64,000 nt of DNA from Erythrobacter sp. (lineage in GTDB: Bacteria; Pseudomonadota; Alphaproteobacteria; Sphingomonadales; Sphingomonadaceae): positions 1-64,000 of the forward strand of contig JAPYPR010000003.1 in assembly GCA_029937545.1 (NCBI GenBank), in the 5' to 3' direction. Position numbers and translations under genes: made by a program. Of the stretch, positions 26,628 to 34,399 are shown piece after piece. The notes under the pieces are model-generated. The model had not been told where the DNA came from, did no database searches, and was given only the letters and a program-made list of their open reading frames with translations. Positions within the stretch are counted from its first letter, which is position 1, and every line of letters begins with the position of its first letter.

Positions 26628-27493
26628 TTGCCGGACTTAAAGCAGGATTGGCGAACTTCAGGCGGGCGCAGCACGATCGTCAGCTCAAACAGGTGCGCGG
26701 ATCGGTGGACGCGCTGCTGGTTTCCTATCCGAAGAGCGGACGCACATGGCTGCGCTACCTCCTGTCGATCTATTTCGCGCAGGTCTTCGATCTGGGCCTC
26801 GCCCCCGATCTGCGCACGACTTTCCAGGTCGTGCCGAATTACGATCTCGACGCGACGCGGGGATTGCCTGCCGCCGAAGGGATAGTGCAGCACGACTGCC
26901 AACTTGTCGCGGCAAGCCACCGTGATTGGGACCCGGATCTGTTTGCCGGAAAGCCGACAATCTTCCTGATACGCGACCCGCGCGACGTGCTGGTATCGTC
27001 CTATTTCCACCAGACGCGCCATAAGCATCGCTTTGATGGCGAATTACCCGATTTCATCGACGATGCCGATTATGGTGTCGGCTCGATCGGCGCGTTTCAC
27101 AATCGCTGGCTCGATGGTTTGCGCGGACAGCGCCACATCGTGATCAGCTACGAGGAACTGAGCGCGGATACCGACTCAACGGTCCGCAGGGTGCTGGGCT
27201 TCCTTGACGTGCCGATCGACGAGCCCGCGCTGGAACACGCGATCCGGCAGGCCCGGTTCGACAAGATGCGCAAGAAGGAAAAGAGCGAGGGCATTCCCGG
27301 CCACTCTTACGATCGCAGCGATGCCGATGCATCGCGCGTGCGGCGCGGCAAGGTTTCAGGCTATCTCGACTATCTGGGCCCGCGCGAACTGGAGCGGATC
27401 GACGCCATTCTCGATCGCGTGCTGAGCGATCCTGCGCGCCGCGCCTATGCCACCTCCGGCTATCGCATCGCGCGCAGCAGCGCCGCCGCATGA
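26624..27493 (+). CDS. Sulfotransferase, cytosolic (Sulfotransfer_1) type
   Basis: A 289-residue PAPS-dependent sulfotransferase. SYPKSGRTWLRYLL (about residues 34-47) is the 5'-phosphosulfate loop, IRDPRDVLVSSYFH (about 115-128) the 3'-phosphate site, and VRRGKVSGYLDYL near 240 corresponds to the R-K-G-x-x-G-x-W/L region. It belongs to a different branch from the enzyme at 17.2 kb, so the polymer may be sulfated at two positions or on two sugars. It lies between two GT4 genes with ATGA overlaps on both sides. Confidence 0.92.
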   Translation: MIAGLKAGLANFRRAQHDRQLKQVRGSVDALLVSYPKSGRTWLRYLLSIYFAQVFDLGLAPDLRTTFQVVPNYDLDATRGLPAAEGIVQHDCQLVAASHRDWDPDLFAGKPTIFLIRDPRDVLVSSYFHQTRHKHRFDGELPDFIDDADYGVGSIGAFHNRWLDGLRGQRHIVISYEELSADTDSTVRRVLGFLDVPIDEPALEHAIRQARFDKMRKKEKSEGIPGHSYDRSDADASRVRRGKVSGYLDYLGPRELERIDAILDRVLSDPARRAYATSGYRIARSSAAA

Positions 27494-28590
27494 GGATCGC
27501 CGCCGTCATCACCAGCCTGACGACGGGTGGCGCGGAGATACTCGTGAAGGCCCTGTCGGAAGAGTTCACCGCGCAGGGACACGAGGTGCTGGTGGTCGCG
27601 CTGACCGATGCGGAAAGCGTGGGCAATTCGGCCGAGACCGAAGCGCGCATGCACCGGGAATTCGAGCGTACCGGGGTTCGCTTCGCATCCCTCGGCCTGT
27701 CTGCGGCGCGCAATCCCTTCGAGGGACGCAGCAGGATGCGGTCGCTGCTGCAGGACTTCCGTCCCGATGTCGTCCACGCTCATACAGCGCGTGCGCTGCC
27801 GCTGCTGGCGCTGGCCCGAAACTCGGCGCGGGTCGCGTTTACCCATCACAACACGCGCATCGGGTTTCCGCCGATCCTGTTTCGCGCCTTCGACCGAATG
27901 ACCGACGCTTACGTCGCAATCGGTCGTGATGTCGAAGGCATTCTGACCCGTCATGTCGGAAAACCGATCGTCCCCATCGCCAATTGCGCCGGCCGCAATT
28001 TCGCCGGCGGGCTGCAGCGGGACAAACCGCGCGCAGAAAAGCCGCAGGTCCTCTCGGTTGGCGCGATTTCGGGGCAGAAGAATTACGGCCTCGTGCTGGA
28101 GATCGCAAGACAGTGTCGCGCCATCTTTCGCGGGGACACAATACCGGTTTTCCACGTGGTCGGGGGCGGTGAGGATCTGTTCGCCATGCGCGAGAAGGTC
28201 GCGAACGAGGGACTGACCGAAACGGTGGTGTTCCTGGGCGAACGGTCGGACGTTCCGGCGCGCATGCGCGAAGCCGATCTCTACCTCAATACCTCGCTCT
28301 ACGAGGGCATGCCGCTCACCCTGCTGGAAGCCATGGCGTCCGGCCTCCCGATCATCGCCAGCGATGTGCCGGGCAATCGGGAACTGGTCGACGAGGGATA
28401 CAACGGCTTTCGCGCAAGCCTCGACGATCCGCAGGACTTCGCGTTCATGCTCGAACGGGTCCTTTCCGACCCCGCCGCCTACCGAACCATGTCCGGCAAT
28501 GCTCTGGCGCGGAGTCGCGAATATTCGGTGGAGGCAACCGCGCAAAAGCATCTTCAGATGTATCGCGAGATCACCGGGTGTGCCGCCTGA
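27490..28590 (+). CDS. Glycosyltransferase family 4 protein
   Basis: A 366-residue GT-B enzyme. The N-terminal loop is TSLTTGGAEILVKAL. The donor domain carries LSVGAISGQKNYGLVLEIA and the block NTSLYEGMPLTLLEAMASGLPIIASDVPGNRELV with the E-x7-E arrangement. It is coupled by ATGA to the sulfotransferase gene before it. About 180 bases separate it from the Wzc-like gene. Confidence 0.92.
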   Translation: MRIAAVITSLTTGGAEILVKALSEEFTAQGHEVLVVALTDAESVGNSAETEARMHREFERTGVRFASLGLSAARNPFEGRSRMRSLLQDFRPDVVHAHTARALPLLALARNSARVAFTHHNTRIGFPPILFRAFDRMTDAYVAIGRDVEGILTRHVGKPIVPIANCAGRNFAGGLQRDKPRAEKPQVLSVGAISGQKNYGLVLEIARQCRAIFRGDTIPVFHVVGGGEDLFAMREKVANEGLTETVVFLGERSDVPARMREADLYLNTSLYEGMPLTLLEAMASGLPIIASDVPGNRELVDEGYNGFRASLDDPQDFAFMLERVLSDPAAYRTMSGNALARSREYSVEATAQKHLQMYREITGCAA

Positions 28591-28774
28591 ATGCGAGATG
28601 CGCCAAAAGGATTAGCCAGAATAGGTGAGCGCGCGCTCCGCAATAGTCGGCCATTGACGCGGGTGTTTTTGTTAGCTTCGCCAACGTGACCAAACTGGCT
28701 GCGGCGCTGTCCTGTGCTGCCTCCAAATCCGCCGGGTCATCCGGCCGCCGTGGTCCGAAGTGTGGAGAGCAGAC

Positions 28775-31156
28775 GTGAACAATCTCGCCGTACCCAACCC
28801 GCATGGCGCAGTTCCTGCCAATTATGACGACTATCCGGGAGCAGTCTACGCACCCAGTGGCGCGGACGGCAGCGAACAGGTCGGGCTGCGGGACCTGGTC
28901 AGGGTCATTCTGCGCCACAAGGTCATCATATTGTCGCTCATTGCGGCCGTCACGCTGGGCACGCTGGTCTGGCAGGTGCTCTCACCCAATCTCTACCGTT
29001 CGAGCGTGAACGTGCAGGTCGAGTTGATCGACGATCTCGGCACCAATCAGGCTGACGTTCTCGCCCGCAATGTCCAGCGCATCGCCAACGAGGTGAAGCT
29101 CTATCGCTCGCGCAGTTCGGCCGAACGGGTCGTTACCGATTTGGACCTCACGAACGATCCGGCTTTCGTTCGCGAGATGGGCGGCGAAGTCCCGGCCGAC
29201 GATCGTACTCGCATCAACGCTGCGACCTCGCAGCTGCTCGAAATGACGCGCGTCCAGGCGGAAGACGGTTCCGACCTCATCAACATCACGGTCACCTCGC
29301 GCTCGCCCGAGCTTTCGGCAAAGATTGCGAATGCCTTTCCCGAGGCGGTGCGCCAGATGAAGGGACGCAAGAACGAGCGTCGCCGCGAGGCACTGATCGA
29401 AGAGCTCGAGGCCGAGCGCTCCGACCGCATGGACGTCGCGCGCAAAAGCGCCGAGGAGCTGGCCGAATTCCGGGTGAATAACCGCATGCTCGTGGGTTCC
29501 GGCGGGGCAGAGGATCTCGCGCAGCTCAATCGCATCTTCACCGAAGCTGCATCCGCCAGCGCGCTGGGGGCAGGTTCGGCCGCACAGAGCGCCGGCATGG
29601 CGCGTGCGGCGTCGATGCACTCGACTGCCGATGCGACCAATGCAGCGGTGCAGAACCTGCAGCGGCAGGAAGCCGAGCTTTCGGCAAATGTTGCGCGCCT
29701 TAGCCAGACTTACGGGCCCGGTTATCCCGAACTAGCCCGGGTGCGTAGCGAATTATCGAGCGTTCAGACCGCGCTCGCCCGCGAACAGCGCCAAGCGCGC
29801 GTAGCGGCACAGCAGGTTGCAGCCGCGGACAGCGCCCGCATGCGCGAAACCGCGCGTGCCCAAGCATCGGGCGATGCCGCCCGCGCCGGTCAACTCCAAG
29901 CTGTTGTCTCGAGCCTGACGGCAGATGCATATCGCAATGTACAGAATTCGCCGCTGCTCAGCCAACTTGAGAACGAGGCGGTCGCGGCGGCTGCCGCCGT
30001 ATCGGAAATCAGCGAACGGATCACTCGAGTCAGATCGGAAAAGATGGTGCAGGGCGTGAGTTCCAGCATCATCTCTCCGGCTGTAGAGAACCGCGAGCCG
30101 GTTTCTCCGTCACCGCTCAAGTTCACCCTCATAGCGCTGATCGGCTCCGGCATCCTTGGCATTTTTCTCGCTTTCACGATCGATATGCTGGACGATCGCC
30201 TGCGAACCGTACGCCAAATCAGCAAGTATTTCGGCCTGCCGACGCTCGGCATGCTGCCGATGCTGGAAAATGGTGTCAGCGAGAAGCTACGCGAAAGCCC
30301 TGTGTTTGCGGAGCCGCAATCTTTATTCGCGGAAGTGGCGCGGTCGATCTATTCCGAAATCCGCGCACTGCGGCCAGGATCGACCTCGCAGAGCATTCTT
30401 ATCACTTCCCCACTGCCCGGCGACGGCAAATCGGTAGTTGCGCTTACCCTTGCCGCGGCTGCGGTTGCAATGGGCAAACGTGCCGTCGTCCTTGACCTTG
30501 ATTTGCGGCGTTCGGGCATCCTCCAGCGCATTCAGCAAGATATCAATGCGCCCGAGCTGATGGATTTCGTACAGGGCGATGTCGACATCGAGAATGTTTC
30601 CGGTCCAGCCCCCGCAATCCGCGAATTTGACGACGAGGCCGATGTAGGCGAATTTGGCGAAGCCGAAGGACGCAAGCTCGTCGAACAATCCGAAGTCGAC
30701 GAACTCCTCTCCCGGTTCGCGCTAATCAGTACTTCCAAGCCGGTAGAGGAACCTTCGGCCGTGCTCGGCTCCTCCCGCTTTCAGCGTCTGATCGAAGAGC
30801 TGAAGGATCGCTACGACCTTGTGGTGGTCAACGCCCCGGCAACTCTGGCCGTACGCGATGCGCGTTCGATGTGCGACTATACCGATGATGCGTTGGTAGT
30901 GGCGCGCTGGGGTTACACTACAATCGACCAGATGCGGGCGACGTTGGAAATGTTGGGGTCTGGGCGGATTGCCGGCTGTGTGTTCGATCAGGTCGATTAC
31001 GCCGAACACGCCCGTCGCCGCTACGGGGACTCGGTCCAGTTCTATCAAGAGTCGGCCTCTTACTTCAGCGGTAAGCATCCGCTGCGCCCAAGTTGGAAGA
31101 CACGAGTATCACGCGCTTTCGGCCTGGGCCGTAGCTATAGCCGCTACGCGAGATAA
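28775..31156 (+). CDS. Wzc-like polysaccharide co-polymerase / tyrosine autokinase
   Basis: About 793 residues. The start chosen is GTG 28775 after GGAGAG; GTG 28760 is five codons earlier. A Wzz domain runs between transmembrane helices near residues 48-68 and 449-472, with long coiled coil between. The cytoplasmic kinase part has Walker A SPLPGDGKS (near 545) and Walker A' VVLDLDLRR (near 572). The Walker B position reads VVVNAPA, with Asn686 where BY-kinases have Asp. An acidic insert of about 45 residues precedes it. The tail is tyrosine-rich (RRYG, FYQ, SYF, SYSRY). It controls chain length and export. Confidence 0.92.
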   Translation: MNNLAVPNPHGAVPANYDDYPGAVYAPSGADGSEQVGLRDLVRVILRHKVIILSLIAAVTLGTLVWQVLSPNLYRSSVNVQVELIDDLGTNQADVLARNVQRIANEVKLYRSRSSAERVVTDLDLTNDPAFVREMGGEVPADDRTRINAATSQLLEMTRVQAEDGSDLINITVTSRSPELSAKIANAFPEAVRQMKGRKNERRREALIEELEAERSDRMDVARKSAEELAEFRVNNRMLVGSGGAEDLAQLNRIFTEAASASALGAGSAAQSAGMARAASMHSTADATNAAVQNLQRQEAELSANVARLSQTYGPGYPELARVRSELSSVQTALAREQRQARVAAQQVAAADSARMRETARAQASGDAARAGQLQAVVSSLTADAYRNVQNSPLLSQLENEAVAAAAAVSEISERITRVRSEKMVQGVSSSIISPAVENREPVSPSPLKFTLIALIGSGILGIFLAFTIDMLDDRLRTVRQISKYFGLPTLGMLPMLENGVSEKLRESPVFAEPQSLFAEVARSIYSEIRALRPGSTSQSILITSPLPGDGKSVVALTLAAAAVAMGKRAVVLDLDLRRSGILQRIQQDINAPELMDFVQGDVDIENVSGPAPAIREFDDEADVGEFGEAEGRKLVEQSEVDELLSRFALISTSKPVEEPSAVLGSSRFQRLIEELKDRYDLVVVNAPATLAVRDARSMCDYTDDALVVARWGYTTIDQMRATLEMLGSGRIAGCVFDQVDYAEHARRRYGDSVQFYQESASYFSGKHPLRPSWKTRVSRAFGLGRSYSRYAR

Positions 31157-31174
31157 GAGGTCAGGGGCTGAAAC

Positions 31175-31900
31175 ATGCGCATAGCCGTCATCAGCGACGT
31201 CCATTCCGTAGCCGATACCTTTCGCAGTGCGCTGGAGGATGCGCGGTCTGTCGGGTTCGACCAAATGGTCATCCTCGGCGATCTTTTCACCTACGGAGTG
31301 GATCCGGTCGAATGTGCCGATCTTGCAAGTGATGCGGTGGAACGCGACGACGCGCTGCTAATCGCGGGCAATCACGACAAGCTCTATCTCGATCTGGAAA
31401 GCAGCTGTTCAGCCTATTACGACCGCCTGCCGGATTGGATCATGGAATCAGCCCAGTGGACGTGGTCGCAACTTGGTGAGAAATGGCCTCGGCGACTCGA
31501 AACTATTCAGGAATGGGCGTGGGACGGTCTGTTGCTCGCCCATGCCAATCCATTCGGGTTCGGGAACTGGACATATCTTTCCTCTCCTGCATTGCTGGCG
31601 GAAGCTGCTCGGGTGCTACGCGAGCGTGGTTTCCGCGCTGGAATCTTCGGACATCTCCATCGCGAGGCGACCTATCGCGACGACCTCGGCACGTTGGTCC
31701 ACATTGTCGATTCAACTGGCCAGCCACGTCGCAAGGGCTTCTGCCGCACTTCCTGGACCCTTGTCGATGTTGGCAAGGCAAGGATTGATATCCAGACCCG
31801 CTCCATTCCCTTCGATCGCGAGCGCGTGCGTGAACAGATTCGTATGGTGCCCAACCTCTCGCACGAGACCAAAACCAAGCTTTGCGGCTTCTACCTATGA
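31175..31900 (+). CDS. Calcineurin-like metallophosphoesterase
   Basis: A 241-residue YfcE-type phosphoesterase with all five metal-binding blocks: SDVHS, LGDLFTYG, GNHDK, a histidine in LLAHANPF and FGHLHREA. There is no signal peptide. It begins 18 bases after the Wzc-like gene, so it is in the same transcript, and it overlaps the ATP-grasp gene. No low-molecular-weight tyrosine phosphatase (Wzb) was found in the locus, so this enzyme may dephosphorylate the Wzc-like kinase. Action on a sugar phosphate or lipid-linked intermediate is equally possible. Confidence 0.88.
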   Translation: MRIAVISDVHSVADTFRSALEDARSVGFDQMVILGDLFTYGVDPVECADLASDAVERDDALLIAGNHDKLYLDLESSCSAYYDRLPDWIMESAQWTWSQLGEKWPRRLETIQEWAWDGLLLAHANPFGFGNWTYLSSPALLAEAARVLRERGFRAGIFGHLHREATYRDDLGTLVHIVDSTGQPRRKGFCRTSWTLVDVGKARIDIQTRSIPFDRERVREQIRMVPNLSHETKTKLCGFYL

Positions 31901-32892
31901 CGAGGGTACTGGTCACTGGCGCCGGGGCCGTGCTTGGTCAGGGCATCCTTAAATCACTCGCTCGGGCGGGCGATCGATACACTGTGCACTCCTTCGATCC
32001 CAACCCATTATCTGTCGGCCTGCATTGGACAAGCCAAGCCGGACTGCTGCCGCTGGCGAATGATGCAAGCTATGCCGCTCGCGTCGAGCAGGCGCTCGAG
32101 CGTGTAAGGCCCGCAGTGGTGCTCGTTGGAACCGATGTCGAACTCGCCATCTTTGCCGAACGGCGGGCTGCATGGGAACAGCGTTTCGACACGCACATCC
32201 TGGTCAGCCCGCCCGAGATCATCGAAGTGGCCGATGATAAGTATCAGACTGTAGAATGGTTGCACGCTAATGGCCTGCCTTATCCGGAGACAGCCCTTGC
32301 TGACGACCGGGCAGCGGTGGCTGCGCTGGTTGAGAATTGCGGCTTCCCAGTCATTGTGAAACCGCGCCGTGGTGCGCGTTCGGTTGGCGTCTGCCTCATT
32401 CACGATCGCACGAGCCTCGATAACGCCATCGTCCCGGGAACCGATCAGATCGTCCAGCAATACGCCGGACCCGAAGGCGAGGAATACACGGCCGGCATCC
32501 TTTATTTCGACGGCGCTGTGAAGGCCCAGATCGTCCTTCGACGCGACCTTCGCGACGGCAATACCTATCGCGCCTTCTCCGGCGATTTCCCGGGCTGCGA
32601 GGACTATGTCCGTCGTGTCGGCGAGGCATTGAAACCCCATGGTCCGGCGAATTTCCAGTTCCGTCGGCACGCCAGCGGCGAATTCAAGCTGTTTGAGATA
32701 AACGCGCGTTTCTCGGGTACCACCCCGATGCGTGCGCTGCTTGGTTTCAACGAGGTCGACATGGCTCTTCGGTATCTAACCGACGGCCAACCGGTCGAGC
32801 AGCCTGCGGTAACCCAAGGCATCGTTTTGCGCTATTTGGAGGAGCAGCTGGTGACCAACGATGCCGTGGAACGCTTGAGGGCAGCGGGCTGA
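31897..32892 (+). CDS. ATP-grasp domain protein (CarB-like short form)
   Basis: A 331-residue protein. A Rossmann-like N-terminal domain (TRVLVTGAGAVLGQGILKSL) precedes an ATP-grasp fold with FPVIVKPRRGARSVGV, EGEEYTAGI and the metal-binding FEINARFSGTTPM. ATP-grasp enzymes join an acid to an amine or thiol through an acyl phosphate. In an EPS locus with amino sugars it might attach an amino acid or other acid to a sugar, but no substrate is shown. It is coupled to both neighbours (ATGA and TGATG). The in-frame ATG five codons earlier is less likely. Confidence 0.87.
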   Translation: MTRVLVTGAGAVLGQGILKSLARAGDRYTVHSFDPNPLSVGLHWTSQAGLLPLANDASYAARVEQALERVRPAVVLVGTDVELAIFAERRAAWEQRFDTHILVSPPEIIEVADDKYQTVEWLHANGLPYPETALADDRAAVAALVENCGFPVIVKPRRGARSVGVCLIHDRTSLDNAIVPGTDQIVQQYAGPEGEEYTAGILYFDGAVKAQIVLRRDLRDGNTYRAFSGDFPGCEDYVRRVGEALKPHGPANFQFRRHASGEFKLFEINARFSGTTPMRALLGFNEVDMALRYLTDGQPVEQPAVTQGIVLRYLEEQLVTNDAVERLRAAG

Positions 32893-33794
32893 TGCGGATT
32901 GCGGTTTCCGGGGCTACAGGCACTATCGGACGCGCTTTCGTCAGGACGGCTTGCGCCAAGGGGCACGACGTCCTGCCACTGGTCAGGGATGGGCCCCCAA
33001 GCGGTATGGACCTGCCATGCGCAACTATCGATCTACTAAGCGAGCCCTGCTGTGACCCTAAGGCTTTGCGCGGAGTGGATACCTTGGTGCACCTCGCTGC
33101 AGCTGTCATCGTCGATCCGCAAGACCGAGCCGAAGCGGAGCGCCTGTGGCAAATCAATGTGCTAGGCACCGGCGCGCTTATTGCGGCCATGGAGAAACAG
33201 GGCGTTGACCATCTGGTTATCGCATCGACAGCGAATCTTTACGATCCCGCTTCAGGTATTGCGGACGAGGACAGTGCCGTACGCGCCGATCGCCGGTCAC
33301 TATACCTAGGATCGAAAGCGGCGCAGGAGTTTGTCGCGGCAGAGCGTTGCCGGGTGGCTGGCATCGCGCATGCGACCATACGCATTTCGAGCGTCGTGCA
33401 GACTGGCGACGATATTTTCAGTCGTATCGTGCGCAATGTCGGTCTGGGCCAGCCGGCGGGTATCCAATCGCCTTCTTACGGCGCGGATTTCGTGGCGCTC
33501 GACGATGTAGTCTCAGGGCTTCTTCTGGCGTGCCAAACGAAGCTGAATGGCGTGTTCAATTTGGGGTCAGGGCGGCGAGTGACGCTAGGTGAGCTGGAGA
33601 TGATCGCGCTGGGAAAGGTGACCGGGATTACTCCAGACCTTCCGGGCGATCCGGGACCGGGTGGCGAAAATGGCTATGCCGCGGTCGACTGCACCAAGCT
33701 GGCTGCCTTCGGCTATCGACCGACGCCTATTGAGCAAATTGTCGCGAGCGTCATCGAGGACGCGTCCCAAGAATATAATGCCTTGGTTGTGTAA
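32892..33794 (+). CDS. NAD-dependent epimerase/dehydratase family protein
   Basis: A 300-residue extended short-chain dehydrogenase. The NAD loop is SGATGTIGRAF, the LVHLAAAV strand follows, and the catalytic pair is Y-x3-K in LYLGSKAAQEF with an upstream serine in IASTANLYD. It probably modifies a nucleotide sugar (epimerisation, reduction or dehydration). It overlaps the ATP-grasp gene as TGATG, and the sugar transferase gene starts 2 bases after its stop. Confidence 0.9.
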   Translation: MRIAVSGATGTIGRAFVRTACAKGHDVLPLVRDGPPSGMDLPCATIDLLSEPCCDPKALRGVDTLVHLAAAVIVDPQDRAEAERLWQINVLGTGALIAAMEKQGVDHLVIASTANLYDPASGIADEDSAVRADRRSLYLGSKAAQEFVAAERCRVAGIAHATIRISSVVQTGDDIFSRIVRNVGLGQPAGIQSPSYGADFVALDDVVSGLLLACQTKLNGVFNLGSGRRVTLGELEMIALGKVTGITPDLPGDPGPGGENGYAAVDCTKLAAFGYRPTPIEQIVASVIEDASQEYNALVV

Positions 33795-33796
33795 TC

Positions 33797-34399
33797 ATGC
33801 GGTTGGGACAGATTACTGCTGCGCTCGTTCTGGTTGCTGCATCGCCCGTCTTGGCGGCACTGGCGGGTCTCATCCTCGTCGGCCAAGGTCGGCCGATCCT
33901 TTTTCGCCAAGCTAGGTCGGGGCAGCACGGCAAAACATTTACCCTCATCAAATTCCGTTCGATGCAGGATACCCGGGACGGTGCAGGGCTGCTCCTGCCC
34001 GATGCCGATCGGACAACACGGATTGGCGCGTTCCTTCGCCGTTCCCGCCTCGACGAAGTTCCGGGGCTCTGGAACGTAGCACGGGGCGAAATGAACTGGA
34101 TCGGCCCTCGGCCTTTGCTGCCGCCGACCATCCGCGATCTCGGTGAGCGGGGCCGTGAACGCTGCAGAGTGCGCCCGGGGCTAACGGGCTATTCCCAAAT
34201 TAGCGGCAATACATTGCTCGACCTCGACGAGAAGATCGCGCTGGACCTTTGGTATGTCAAACAACGCTCGTTCTGGCTTGATGCTTCGATTTTCGCACGC
34301 ACGCTTGGGGTCATCGTGCTTGGCGAACGGCTCCGGAATCACTTGGACGGCGAGGTTCGCGCACGCGCCACTTGTTCCGATCGTCGGACGAACAACTAG
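33797..34399 (+). CDS. Phosphoglycosyl transferase, short monotopic type (initiating sugar transferase)
   Basis: A 200-residue PglC-like enzyme that moves a phosphosugar from a UDP-sugar onto undecaprenyl phosphate, the first step of repeat-unit assembly. A single hydrophobic re-entrant segment at residues 7-28 is followed by FRQARSGQHGKTFTLIKFRSM, the SRLDEVPGLWNV block and the IGPRPLLPP motif. The usual catalytic Asp-Glu pair is seen in LDEVP. It lacks the long transmembrane region of WcaJ/WbaP. It is the last gene of the main EPS operon and converges with the lyase gene by a 4-base overlap. Confidence 0.94.
   Translation: MRLGQITAALVLVAASPVLAALAGLILVGQGRPILFRQARSGQHGKTFTLIKFRSMQDTRDGAGLLLPDADRTTRIGAFLRRSRLDEVPGLWNVARGEMNWIGPRPLLPPTIRDLGERGRERCRVRPGLTGYSQISGNTLLDLDEKIALDLWYVKQRSFWLDASIFARTLGVIVLGERLRNHLDGEVRARATCSDRRTNN

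Noticed and set aside
28571-28918. A 115-codon frame antisense to the region between the last GT4 gene and the Wzc-like gene
   Set aside because: It overlaps the starts of the real genes, has no ribosome-binding site and no recognisable motif.
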